Positions 36,233-47,432 of a stretch of 64,000 nucleotides of DNA are shown piece after piece (position 1 is the first letter of the stretch; each line of letters starts with the position of its first letter). Source of the DNA: Megaleporinus macrocephalus (lineage: Eukaryota; Chordata; Actinopteri; Characiformes; Anostomidae); contig CM038705.1 of NCBI GenBank assembly GCA_021613375.1, positions 9,013,095-9,077,094 of the forward strand, written 5' to 3'. A program made the translations under genes and the position numbers. The notes under the pieces were generated by a model. That model did no database searches, was not told where the DNA came from, and saw only the letters and a list, made by a program, of their open reading frames with translations.

Positions 36233-37212
36233 AATTCATTCACTTCTTTTATTTAAAAAGTACACGATCATGTAGGAAATCATCCTGGTTACCATCGAAG
36301 TGCCTGAATGTAAGAACTGTATTATTTTTCTTGAGTACAATGTAAAAAGACTAAAACCTGAACGAGCCCCCCCCAAATACCCCCCCCCCCCACGCCCCAC
36401 CCTCACACACCACTGCCTTTGAAGTCTTCATTCTGAATGCGCCCCTGTGGCCTACAGCACTCTTCAATATAAAGCCATAGACCAACACATCAATTCTGAC
36501 CTGTCTCTGATCTGACCCCACCTGAGACCACTCCACCTCCCCTCCTCCTCCTTCTCCTCTTTCTCCTTCCCACTGAACTACCCCCCCTCCCTCCCACAAA
36601 CCACCCCCGCTTCATCTGTCCATGTCTCTTTACTGCCCGCCGAGCATTGACAATTACCCTCCGCCTGTCACAGGACTGACATCACCCTAGTGCCCTTCAG
36701 CTTCTGGGTCCATCTCTGAAACTGAGCTCGGCGTTTGATTGCACGCGTGTTTACAGCTCTTGGCATGGCTGATCATGAATATGCAGATTGTATTTACTCT
36801 CGCCGTATCACGCTGGAGTGCTGGAGCGATAACGCCTCACAATGTCACGCTGGCCAGCAGTTACACTGAAGCAGATTCATCTGAGCTGGTGTGTCTTTAC
36901 GACGTCCTCACGAACTACACTGAGATCTTCCATCTTTCCTAAGCTTCCAGTCTTCCAGCCGGGCAGATGTATGTACAGCTGGCCGTTCATGAATATGGAG
37001 ATGCCGCTGACCCTGTTATGATGGAAAAGGCACGTGTGTAAGTATGCTGACAGAGAGGGACCAGGCAGGTGGGTCGTAATGACACCCATTAGGCTGGAAT
37101 GTTTCGCATTAGCCGCAGGGGCGCCGGACCCCCTGTTTTGAATGATACAGAGTATGAGTTCTCGCTGGCTCGAGAGGTCAGGGTTTTCTTTGATTCAGGT
37201 AGGTAGACAAGG
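36233..37212. promoter_or_regulatory. Single-copy segment; 36640-37140 a possible conserved element
   Basis: After C-rich patches (36368-36400) the sequence from 36640 is non-repetitive, with CpGs and POU/homeodomain-type phrases (ATCATGAATATGCAGATT at 36771, TTCATGAATATGGAGATG at 36986). These two similar phrases 215 bp apart are the best reason to look for an enhancer. No exon is supported. Confidence 0.25.
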
Positions 37213-37269
37213 TCAAACGATCTGGTACATAAAAGAATTGTTCTCCCAGAAGGCGAGCATTGTATCCAA

Positions 37270-38190
37270 TAGCATTGTAGCATTGTAGCTTATATCCAGA
37301 CAGCAGCTAGACAGACTGGGAGACTCAATAAGGTACACAGGTATCTGGAGGAGAATCCATAGAGCCAACACCACCAACCAGGTGGTCCCATACATGCTCA
37401 ATTGGGTTCAAGTCTGGAGGATTAGGGGTCCAGGCTAGTACTTGGAAGTCTTGGTCAGCTCTTCCAACCAATGTGGGACATTTCTGGTCGTGTGATGTGT
37501 CTCATTGGCTACGTTTACATGCAGAGATTTTCTCCAATCCGAGTAAAATGAATTCCGGTTCTAGATTAAGACAGAGGTGTTTATATGCTCACTCTACTCA
37601 ACAATTTGATGAAAATCTCCAGTTACATGCACACTACAACTAACTGGAGCCAACATTACGCGCATGCGTAGAGTACAACTTGGTGTAACCACGTTGCCAT
37701 GACAACCAGCATTGAACGGATAACATATTTCACATGTACTTATTAAAGAAGGGCCGAGAGGAAGACGCCACATCCTGCAACACTGTTTTCATTTGTGTTA
37801 TCGATCTCCCATGACTTCATCCATAATTTCGTAAAACGGGTAAGCTTTACGGCCGTCCATCCTGCTAACTATTTTTAAGTCTTTTGAGGTTTGAGTCATG
37901 AACTTTGTCTCTGCTGAAGACCAGTTTGAAACATACGGCTAGTATTCTTCTGTTAAACAGATTGTTTACGGGATTACCCACCTCCTTCAATCGGATAGAA
38001 ATTGTAATCGGAATGACCTCAGTCGAACTAGTCTTTTCGGATTGAGGTGTATACATGGACGTATTCTATTCCTATTGAGCTATTAATCGGATTACTAATA
38101 GATTATCAGGCTGCATGTAAATGTAGCCATTGTCTTGCTGGAAGATCCCATCCGTCCCAGGGAAGACAGTAAGCGTGTATGGTAGGGCTG
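37270..38190 (-). pseudogene. Tc1-like transposase 3' half, broken by a later insertion
   Basis: Minus-strand translation contains the Tc1/IS630 signature PDLNPIEHVWDHL (about 37378-37416), whose Glu is the third catalytic acid, preceded by VLAW and, in another frame, HHTTRNVPHWLEEL (about 37460-37501). Across the 622-bp insertion (37507-38128) the reading continues with FPGTDGIFQQDN (38129-38165), which holds the second catalytic Asp. A frameshift and the insertion make it dead. The first catalytic region is not present. Confidence 0.85.
37507..38128. mobile_element. Harbinger-like MITE, 622 bp, inserted in a Tc1 transposase
   Basis: Ends GGCTACGTTTACATGCAG (left) and, reversed, GGCTACATTTACATGCAG (right), 17 of 18 identical, flanked by a 3-bp duplication ATT (37504-37506 and 38129-38131). 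Ends of this form and 3-bp duplications are typical of PIF/Harbinger elements. Removing one ATT and the element restores continuous Tc1 sequence, so the boundaries are exact. No transposase of its own. Confidence 0.88.
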
Positions 38191-38222
38191 CACCTAACGA
38201 TGGACTTCAAAATCGATTAATT

Positions 38223-38257
<35 letters not shown>

Positions 38258-38260
38258 ATG
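38186..38260. mobile_element. hAT-type end with TA run
   Basis: TAGGGCTGCACCTAACGATG at 38186 followed by AAAATCGATTAATTTG and a TA run has the form of a hAT terminal region. The matching right end was not found. Confidence 0.4.
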
Positions 38261-38520
38261 GTTACGAGTCTACGTTCTGACTCAACTTCTAGAGGCACAA
38301 ATGACACTTAGCCTACACGCCTCAGAGAGCCGTTTGAGAACCAGTGTGTGAACCTATGTGTGTTTTAAAGCTCCCGTGGTATTGAGCCCCAGGTTCTACA
38401 CTGGACGATTAAGAAACGGTTAGCAATGCGTAGTCAAGTGAAACTACTGAAAGAAACATGTTAAAGACTCATTTATGCTCAACATTAAATACTTTGCATT
38501 CATTTCGTACCGCTGGAGAA

Positions 38521-38897
38521 TAGGGGTGTAAGAAAATATCGAAAATATCGAATATCGGGATATTATGTTTAGTGATACTGTATCGATTCTCAAATACACA
38601 GTATCGATACACAGATTTCTGGCAGACAGTAAATCATTTTGTGTTGTGTTTAAACCTCTGACCACTAGATGGCAGTGTTGTAATCAATTTTCAGCTCAAC
38701 ATTAACAAGCAGCACAAGGGCGCAATGCTATTGTCTGCAAACCTGTTCATATAGTGGTGTGTTTTAATAGAATGATTTGAAAAATTTCAATATATATCTT
38801 TGCTTGCAGTATCGCAATATATCACGATATATTGAATCGTGACCGCTGTATCACGATACGTATCGTATCGTCAGGTTCTTGCCAATACACAGCCCTA
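38521..38897. mobile_element. hAT-like MITE, 377 bp, perfect 8-bp duplication
   Basis: Left end TAGGGGTGTAAGAAAATATC and reversed right end TAGGGCTGTGTATTGGC, with CTGGAGAA exactly repeated on both sides (38513-38520 and 38898-38905). Subterminal regions are rich in TATCGATA/TCACGATA. It carries a CTCF-like motif at 38662. Non-coding, fairly recent by its intact duplication. Confidence 0.92.
38662..38677 (+). promoter_or_regulatory. CTCF-like motif inside the hAT MITE
   Basis: CCACTAGATGGCAGTG fits the vertebrate CTCF core CCASYAGRKGGCRSYR at all 16 positions. Binding is not shown by the sequence. Confidence 0.5.
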
Positions 38898-39001
38898 CTG
38901 GAGAATGTGGGGGCAGTGCAAGATGCGACCAACAGTCTTTGTTTTTGTAGTAAATAAAGAACTACGAGCTCATCCACCGCCGCCATGTTTGATTTACTCC
39001 G

Positions 39002-39017
39002 AACTGCCCTCTACTGG
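39002..39017 (-). promoter_or_regulatory. Second CTCF-like motif, opposite orientation
   Basis: Reversed it reads CCAGTAGAGGGCAGTT, matching 15 of 16 positions of CCASYAGRKGGCRSYR. It faces the motif at 38662 from 340 bp away, a convergent pair. Confidence 0.45.
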
Positions 39018-39640
39018 ACGTGTTGCTCGGCAACCATGTAAACGGAGCTGTTGCACAGTCGGCCCAGTTCTAGTGTATGCAAGGATGGTCTTCCACATGG
39101 GTGAGACCAAACGCCACCGTCCAAATAGAAAAAGTACCCCTCCTAGCCTAACTTTTAGACAGCTCTGTATGTTTATCTGGTCTTCTATAGACGAGCATAG
39201 CTGGAGCTAGAACAGGTCCGAACACCTACATGTATTTCCCTACCTCCTCCCTCCACCACCTCATACTTCTGTGGCTCCTGGTCTATCTGCAGCCAGCCAT
39301 TATCATCCCGTCTGTCTTCCACTGTCAGCACACCTGTCACACAAACACACACACACACGTGTCAGTAATGTGTGCGTGTGGAATCCGGTGGCACGCTCAT
39401 GCGAGAGCGTGTGTGGGATTCCGTTTGTTTGAGGTATCTGAACTTACATGGTGGATCAAGGCCTTTCCTACAGCGAGCCTGCTGCTGCTGTTCAGACGGA
39501 GACGGCAGGCTATGGCGCATCAGTACGTCTGTGTTGGATGCACCGGCCTTATCTCTGAGATTCTCTCTGTGTCTGCACAACACTGGACTAAGAGATCAAG
39601 TATGCACGCTGGAATATATACTAACCGGCCTAGATCTACA
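39018..39640. other. Intronic sequence, nothing recognised
   Basis: Mixed composition with a short CA run (39342-39358). The open frames at 39230-39707 have no motif. Confidence 0.4.
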
Positions 39641-40115
39641 CCACCGCTCAAAAGTTTGGGATCACAGTGAAATGTTCTTGTTTTCAATGGAGTATCTTCT
39701 TCCTTAACACAACAATGGACTGACGGGTCTCTAAAGAAAGTTGTTTCTTTCTGGTCATTGTGAGTCGGTCAGCAAGCCATCAACTGCTGATCTTCAGATA
39801 CTAAACTAACCTAGAATGTTGTTCTCTCTTTTATACTCACTTATTAGTAGAATGTTTTTCAGCTGTGCATCACAATTGATCAAGAGTGTCCTAACAACCA
39901 ATTAGTCCAATAACATCCTTAACTTGGATTGGCGGCCGTACCAGGAGATTTAGACAGAGGACTGAGAATTGCTGATAATAGGACTATATGTAAAATAAGC
40001 CTCTATACAAAAATAGACTTTAATACAAACATTTTTATTCTTTAAAAATCATCTGATACACTTACATTAATTGTAAAATGGATAATATTGTTTGTGAATT
40101 GCATGAAAATTGAAA
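39641..40115. mobile_element. Tc1-like MITE, ~475 bp, right end eroded
   Basis: Starts ACACCACCGCTCAAAAGTTT then GGGATCAC, the terminal form of a widespread Tc1-like MITE; continues with AAGTTGTTTCTTTCTGGTCA, TTTTTCAGCTGTGCATC, AACTTGGATTGGCGG and GGACTGAGAATTGCTGATAA, in the family order. The end near 40115 lacks the mirrored CAAAAGTTT. A reversed fragment of it lies at 11540-11630. Confidence 0.75.
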
Positions 40116-40307
40116 TGAAATTCTACAGTGATCTTCACTGACCATATAGGAGAACCTTGTAGTTCTACTCTTACAGACTGTAGTTCATCTGATTCTCTGT
40201 ATACTTTGTTACCCTGCGCTTCAACCCGACAGTCCAAACTCAAGTACAGCCAAAACATCTTTCCATCGTTCCACCAAATTTTGCCTGAACATCACTGAAC
40301 ATCACTA

Positions 40308-40347
40308 GAAACTTCTAGAAAGTTCACTAGAAAGTTCTAGAAACTTC
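40308..40347. promoter_or_regulatory. Two perfect four-pentamer heat-shock elements, 4 bp apart
   Basis: 40308-40325 reads GAA-ac-TTC-ta-GAA-ag-TTC and 40330-40347 reads GAA-ag-TTC-ta-GAA-ac-TTC, i.e. eight exact nGAAn/nTTCn pentamers in alternating orientation. HSF1 trimers bind three or more such pentamers. Location is deep in intron 1, between a Tc1-like MITE and a hAT copy. Confidence 0.5.
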
Positions 40348-40452
40348 TGTCTAAAACTGATTTGAATTGAATTCAGTAAGTAATGATTTTACCTACATCA
40401 GTGTATTTGCTTATGGCAACCCAGTATTACACTTATCATCGAATACCTATAT

Positions 40453-41010
40453 CAGGGGTGTTTAATTAGAATTCAGTAAGCTCCAGTTAGAGAAGATTTC
40501 CTCAGGCTGGTCCGGACCCTCATCATTTCTCACGTGTGTTCTGATTCAGTGGTGTATCCTGTTTACTGAAGTAGTCTAGTATCAGCATCTTATACCATCA
40601 GCTACTGAAACACCAACACATCACAGTATATTTTAGTATATTTACTGTTTAAATGCTGAACTGAATGAATTATTTATAAAACTACAAATGAATGTTTTTT
40701 TTACTTACTTTAATAAAAACAAGAGCTACACTAAACCAACAGAACACTTTTGAAAAAAGTGCATCTTAAAGTGTTTATTTATAGAAAAAGTAAACAAAAC
40801 GTAAATAAAATGTGCACAAATCTGATTGGCTGAGGAGTCTTCGGTGATCTTACAGCTTATGCGATTGGTCTGTGAGTCCACTGCGCCGTAAAGCTCCACC
40901 GCTTAAAATAAACACAGTCAACATTAAATCATTCCCAATAGTTTATCCGTTTGGGTCCACATTGGACTACGTCATGATCCGGACTGGGGTCCACCTATTA
41001 GTAACCCCTG
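40453..41010. mobile_element. hAT-like non-autonomous element, copy 2 of 3 (558 bp)
   Basis: Left end CAGGGGTGTTTAATTAGAAT and right end ATTAGTAACCCCTG, with perfect ACCTATAT on both sides (40445-40452 and 41011-41018). Reverse orientation relative to copy 1. No transposase. Confidence 0.92.
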
Positions 41011-41479
41011 ACCTATATAATACCTGATATGTAGTTTATATGAGATTAAATAAACTGGAACAAACCAGTAAAACAGAACATGCAGTGTTACATATAATAT
41101 AATATAACTTCATAATAACAATAATATTAATAAGACTTTTATTTTATTCAATGCACTGAATCCAATTAAACAGGCCTAATTATGCTCACTTTGAAGTACT
41201 GCTGAAATTCCCAAAGCGCATAGTCACGTAATTCCTCAGGATAACCAGTTATTTTGGTCAAGCTAACTAAGAAACGCTGCCTGGTGAAGCATTGAAGTGC
41301 TCTAAACTGGTAAATAAACACTAGCCTGGTGTTGTAGGCTAGGAAAACTGTGGTTTGGTTCTTATTCCTGGAAAATATACAACCACTCAAAATGCGACGC
41401 TGCATAAAACCAACGCATTCTAGGCTATTAACGTCAATATCACTGAATAATGAATAATAACAGCCCATTTCTCGCTGGA
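41011..41479. other. Intronic sequence, nothing recognised
   Basis: AT-rich beginning, then mixed. A minus-strand open frame of 111 codons (41166-41501) has ordinary amino-acid composition but no motif I recognise and no splice context, so it is not called. Confidence 0.35.
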
Positions 41480-41940
41480 GGTTGAAGGTGTGCCGGACCA
41501 CTGAGTGCTTCTTTTCACCGAAGCTGGTCTGGCTTGAATTTAATTTCCCGCTATGGTGGATGTGCGTCTGCTTTCCTGCTCCCAGGAGGTTATTTTAGCT
41601 GTAGCTGTTTTTTATCAACAAATCGGTGCGGGTTACACAGTAGTTGGGCGAGGAAGACGTAGCGGCAGCAGAAGAAGACGAGCGAGGGAGTAAAGGAGTG
41701 TAATGATTAAAGAGAGAGCGCCGGTCGTGAGCTGGCTCTAGATGGATTATCTCCCCATGAGCGGCATCGATCCCGCGTCTTCTGCTGAAACTTGTTTACA
41801 TGCTGTCTGCCTCCAGTCTCGCGGTGCACACCGAGCCGCCGCCACTCTTACCCCCCACTTTCCAGAGTTCATCCAAGCATTAGAAGTTAATCCGCCATAA
41901 TAGGGGAAAAAATGAATGGGGAGGAGGGCGGGGGGCTGAG
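41480..41940. promoter_or_regulatory. CpG-retaining single-copy islet
   Basis: CpGs at 41634-41735 and 41760-41840 (GGCGAGGAAGACGTAGCGGC, GCGCCGGTCGTGAGC, CCGAGCCGCCGCC), and homeodomain-like TAATGATTAAAG at 41701. Followed by a GA run (41964-41984). Candidate regulatory segment by composition only. Confidence 0.25.
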
Positions 41941-41953
41941 GGTGAGACAAAAC

Positions 41954-41984
<31 letters not shown>

Positions 41985-41985
<1 letters not shown>

Positions 41986-43640
41986 TGTGAGAGAGGATGA
42001 TGGGGGGATTTTAACAGAGACACTGTGGTCTAAACAGGAAGCTTAGCGCTGTGTTTTGGTTTAAATTACCTGCGCAGACAGTTGATGCCTCCTTGTTTTG
42101 GCATTTCTGTCCAAATCCGTCTGCAGAGATGGACAGATAGAGATGGTTAGGGATTAAGAGAGACAGAGATAAAGAGAAGGTAGGGAAAGAAAGAGTCTTG
42201 AGTATGTCTGATTGTAACAAAGGTGTACAAATATAGTCCTACTCAACCACAAGTTGGTTTCTCATAAACTTGGTGCTATTCAGAGAAGCAGCCTGCATTT
42301 GCACCAGGTCTTATTGAAACCAAGGACCATCAAAGAGTACCTCATCAACAGCCGGAGCTCCACAGCGGTGGTAACCAGTAGTAACAAGATGCCGGAGTGT
42401 ATAGATTACCTGTCATCAGTGTTGGTTTTTATCCAGAAAGCAAGTCTGGACCAACTTTCTTGGTGATTGAAAGACGTAGAGGTCTTCAGCAGACGACTGC
42501 ACGCTCTTCCAGGGTGTCACCACTGTTGACTTCTCTTCCCTCAACGACTGACATGCCTATGGACATCATCTTGGTTCATGCTGGAGAACCTACTTTTCTT
42601 TGGTTCCAGCTGGAATGGAACTTTTCAGACTCTGAAACTCTTCTTTTTTTTGTTCAAAACAAGGTGTGTTAGTTGTTTCACTGTGTTCTAAAGTCTGTGA
42701 AGTACGCCTGAAGCCTGTTAAGCCAATGGAAAGTCTGCCGGTCAGCATAAGAACTGTTAGTACGTGCTGGGAAAAAGAAGGTAGCCAATAAGAAAGTACC
42801 CAATCCTTCGAATTTTCTTAAAACATTGGTGCCATTCATTGGGATATGTAGTCTGCTTAATGGAATGAATGCATTAAGTATAATAACTCAAGTGATGAAG
42901 GCTTCTACAAGTTACCACAAGCACCACCACATCTTTCAACTCTTATTGGACCACTCAGGACACCTAAAACTTGCGCCATCTTGGTCAATGCCCATGTTGG
43001 TCGTTCTACCCACTCTGAATTGAATGGTTACACAATCTGGTTTGCATTACTGTCCATGTTTATAGGTAGGGGATTGTTATATGAAGTCCGAAACCACATT
43101 AGCTAGACTATGCCTGAAACTAGCACAAGGCCAAAGCCTATGTGCATCCATTAATTGTTGGCTTGACCAGCCTTGAAGCTCCAGTGCCAAACTAAGGCCA
43201 TAGTAGAAGTATTTAGTGTACAGGTACATAAATTGTGACAGCGTCCAGCCAGTGCTTTGCAAACATTACTGTGGCAGATCCAGCACTCAATACTGAAGAG
43301 TGGGATCTACTGTTATTCCAACAGCCTCAACAGCTAAACGTGGGCAGCAGAAGAGAGCCAGATACTTTAGCTGAAAATGAATAATCAGCATATTTATGTT
43401 TATGTAAGCGTTTGCTTTGGCTGAGAAAGTATACTGAAGGTACGAAGGTGTCTGGCCAGGTTTGGCCATCGTTATAGCGCCCTCTTGCTGTAGCCTCAGA
43501 GCTCAAAGAACAAACGTACAACAGCAAATATATTGTGGCTGCAGCTGCATTTGAGGGAAACTGGCGGTTCATTGGTAGAACGAGAAGAACAGAGAGAAAC
43601 AAAGAAGGAATGATTCAGAAAGAGTGGAGGGGGGAGGTGA
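41985..43640. other. 1.6 kb of intronic sequence, nothing recognised
   Basis: No tandem repeats or transposon ends recognised. A partial CTCF-like core (reversed AGAGGGCGCTA, 43472-43482) is present. Open frames on both strands have no motif. Confidence 0.35.
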
Positions 43641-44180
43641 AGGGAGGCGGCAGGTGTGGGGCTAATGGCAGTGGCAGCATGGTGGAAAGCACACAGTGAC
43701 TTTAACAGCAGGGCTTCAGACGGCCGTGCTTCGGGCCCCTTGTCCCCTTCTTTCTTCTCCCCCCCTTCTTCACCCCCTCTTATCGCCCTCCACCCTTACA
43801 CCCCCCCCCACCACCACCACCACCCGGCCGCCCTTAAATTCTCTCTCTCCGTTTTGCTCGTCAACCTCCGGAACAGCTTTGCCCAATCTGGTCCTGAGAT
43901 TTACACGCACCAGTGCGCCCGCTCCTATCTCCGCTATACACACACACACCAACACTCGCACGCTCGCGTGCACGCCCACTGCGGTCACAGTGGCCTCGTG
44001 AGACCCCCGCTCTCTTTTAATTGGCTTGCGATATAAAGTTTCAGCGAGGGGCAGCTCCAGCGTAACCCAAGCCCCTCTGCTGCACCCCTTATTAGATTAG
44101 CACATGGCGGCGGAGTAAAAAATAAAAGATGGCTGACCTTCGCGTGGTGCGCTTCAACCCTGATTCCTCCAGAAATCATT
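43641..44180. promoter_or_regulatory. GC-rich single-copy islet
   Basis: CpG-containing sequence with C runs (43801-43809), CA/GC patches and TTTTAATTGGCTTGCGATAT near 44016, TTATTAGATTAGCACATGGC near 44089. Overlapping open frames on both strands reflect composition. Candidate regulatory segment only. Confidence 0.25.
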
Positions 44181-44309
44181 CAAGTCTGGATGTTTTCGAA
44201 TTCACCCTAATTTCATTTGATCGTTTATGAATACACTGAATATAAGAAGGACAGTCTTCCGTTTCCTTTCCAGTCATAACAGCCACTGTGTGCAGGACGT
44301 TAGAAGATG

Positions 44310-45026
44310 CCCTTACAGAAAATAAGTATACTTAAAGTTCATTTTATTAAGTATACTTTATGTAGTTACTATACTAATGTCATTGCACTAGTAGTACACT
44401 TGTATATGTACTATTTTAATACTTCTTGGGAATAAATTGGCCCAGGTATACTTTTAAGTACACTTTAAGTGTAAGAGTAGTAAACCAAGTATAAAACTAG
44501 TTTACATATTTTGTACTGCAACTACACTAAAAGTAAATTTAAGGGTTTACAGTTAGTTTACTAGCTTGTAGGTTTCCTTTAAGTGAACTAAACATAATAC
44601 TTATAATTTACTGCTTATATTATTGTTGTACTTTAAAGTATATGACTAGGTTTAAGGGTTCTTTTTCTACTTAAAATAAAACTTAACAACATTTTCTTAC
44701 TCACCAGTGGACACACGTTAAATAAACAAGACAAACTCAGATTAAGAAACAGATTTGTATTTTTTAAGATTTATAAATCTTTATAAATCAAATTTTAAAT
44801 AAATATTGTACTGCATGTGTTTTTATGCAGAGCAAGAATACTTACTTCTACTACCGCAATCAAAAGATAAAGTACAAGTAAAGGCCGAATATACTTAGAC
44901 TGTTCTATACTTGTCAGTATAACATACATACGTACATAAAAAGTAAACTGAAAGCATACTCACTTCCTTTTAGTTTAAAAGAAGTAAACTAATGATACAC
45001 TTGAATAAACTTCTTTTTTGTAAGGG
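44310..45026. mobile_element. AT-rich MITE with CCCTTACA ends, 717 bp
   Basis: Left end CCCTTACAGAAAATAAGTAT and reversed right end CCCTTACAAAAAAGAAGTTT. The interior is packed with AGTATACTT / AAGTACACTT palindromic motifs. No clear target-site duplication and no coding, so superfamily is left open. Confidence 0.75.
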
Positions 45027-45777
45027 TGTTTCTGGAGGGAGTGGACAGAAGACAGAAGGCGCAAGTGAGAAAGACAAGGACATTAAAAGATCCTTATATT
45101 TTTAAGAGATTTTACAGTCGCAATGTGGGAATAAAATCTTGGGAGTCTTGCTGGAGTTGAGTAGCGTTCGAGTCATCTCGATGGTTTAGTGTGAGGTGGT
45201 CGAGTTCAACCGTGTTTAATATTATCATGAGTCTGAAGTCTCGGCTCACGCAAATAGTGACTTGAACATTGTCGACAACCAATAGGAGCTCTGTTCACCA
45301 CCACACGGGAAGCCGCGAGGCAAGTACAGGAAAGTCTGGTGGGTAAAGAAGCTAGATATGGAGTCCAATGAGGGTTCGGAAACTGTGGTTCTCCTGGACT
45401 GTACAAAAGGAGGAGAGATTGGTGGAGCTGTGGAGGGAGCTGTAGAGTGAGCTGTAGAGTGAGCTGTGGAGTGAGCAAGAGTCCCTCTTTGATGTGTCTT
45501 CACATTTATACCACGACAGAGTGGAAAAGGAAAAAAGACAGAAATTGCTGAAGCCCTCCACATCCCCGCAAAGTATGCTATGCTAAAGCTAACTAGCTAG
45601 CTACAACACTGCCTAACGGGGCTACAGTGTTAACAATTAGCCTACCAGTGAACCGTACATGTTAGCTGAATATGCTAACTTCAGTCATATAAATGGGAAA
45701 TAGTCTCAAAAGGAATCTAGTAGCAGTCTTGTATATAGTGACTCTGAAAGACCCCCAGTCTTTGCAAAATCATAGCT
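45027..45777. other. Intronic sequence with a short 14-bp-unit repeat (45425-45477)
   Basis: GAGCTGTAGAGTGA repeats about four times near 45425-45477. Minus-strand open frames over this block are repeat translation. Nothing else recognised. Confidence 0.4.
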
Positions 45778-47432
45778 AGTGACTAAAAGTCTGTGACTAA
45801 AATTCTGTGACTAATAGTCTGTGACTAAAAGTATGTGACTAAAAGTATGACTAAAAGTATGACAAAGTCTGTGACTAAAAGTCTGTGACTAAAAGTATGA
45901 CTAAAAGTCTGTGACTGAAAGTCTATGACTAAAAGTCTGTGATTAATAGTCTATGACTAAAAGTCTGTGACTAAAAGTCTATGACTAAAAGTCTATGACT
46001 AATAGTCTGTGATTAATAGTCTATGACTAAAAGTCTGTGATTAATAGTCTGTGACTAATAGTCTGTGACTAAAAGTCTGTGATTAATAGTCTATGACTAA
46101 AAGTCTATGACTAAAAGTCTGTGACTAAAAGTCTGTGACTAAATGTCTGTGACAAAGTCTGTGACTAAAAGTATGACTAAAAGTCTGTGACTAAAAGTCT
46201 GTGATTAATAGTCTATGACTAAAAGTCTATGACTAAAAGTCTATGACTAAAAGTCTGTGACTAAAAGTCTGTGACTAAAAGTCTGTGATTAATAGTCTAT
46301 GACTAAAAGTCTGTGACTAAAAGTCTATGACTAAAAGTCTATGACTAATAGTCTGTGATTAATAGTCTATGACTAAAAGTCTGTGATTAATAGTCTGTGA
46401 CTAATAGTCTGTGACTAAAAGTCTGTGATTAATAGTCTATGACTAAAAGTCTATGACTAAAAGTCTGTGACTAAAAGTCTGTGACTAAAAGTATGACTAA
46501 AAGTCTGTGACTAAAAGTCTATGACTAAAAGTCTGTGATTAATAGTCTATGACTAAAAGTCTGTGACTAAAAGTCTATGACTAAAAGTCTGTGACTAATA
46601 GTCTGTGATTAATAGTCTATGACTAAAAGTCTGTGATTAATAGTCTGTGACTAAAAGTATGACTAAAAGTCTGTGACTAAAAGTCTATGACTAAAAGTCT
46701 GTGATTAATAGTCTATGACTAAAAGTATGACTAAAAGTCTGTGACTAAAAGTCTATGACTAAAAGTCTGTGACTAATAGTCTGTGATTAATAGTCTATGA
46801 CTAAAAGTCTGTGATTAATAGTCTATGACTAAAAGTCTATGACTAAAAGTCTGTGATTAATAGTCTATGACTAAAAGTCTATGACTAAAAGTCTGTGATT
46901 AATAGTCTATGACTAAAAGTCTATGACTAAAAGTCTGTGACTAATAGTCTGTGATTAATAGTCTATGACTAAAAGTCTGTGATTAATAGTCTATGACTAA
47001 AAGTCTATGACTAAAAGTCTGTGATTAATAGTCTATGACTAAAAGTCTATGACTAAAAGTCTGTGATTAATAGTCTATGACTAAAAGTCTATGACTAAAA
47101 GTCTGTGATTAATAGTCTATGACTAAAAGTCTATGACTAAAAGTCTGTGATTAATAGTCTATGACTAAAAGTCTATGACTAAAAGTCTGTGATTAATAGT
47201 CTATGACTAAAAGTCTGTGACTAAAAGTCTGTGATTAATAGTCTATGACTAAAAGTCTGTGACTAAAAGTCTATGACTAAAAGTCTGTGATTAATAGTCT
47301 ATGACTAAAAGTATATGACTAAAAGTCTGTGATTAAAAGTCTGTGACTAAAAGTCTATGACTAAAAGTCTGTGATTAATAGTCTATGACTAAAAGTCTAT
47401 GACTAATAGTCTGTGACTAAAAGTCTGTGACT
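45778..47432. repeat. 14-bp minisatellite, about 118 copies
   Basis: Units AGTCTGTGACTAAA, AGTCTATGACTAAA and AGTCTGTGATTAAT, with a 12-bp deletion form AGTATGACTAAA. From about 46820 to 47190 a three-unit 42-bp block (GTGATTAAT, ATGACTAAA, ATGACTAAA) is reiterated, a clear higher-order repeat. There is no coding; stops are in every frame. Confidence 0.97.

Noticed and set aside
41166..41501. 111-codon minus-strand frame with ordinary composition
   Set aside because: No recognised motif, no splice context, and an isolated single frame of this length can arise by chance in 64 kb.
43656..44036. 126-codon plus-strand frame in a GC-rich block
   Set aside because: GC-rich composition keeps three frames open on both strands; no domain recognised.
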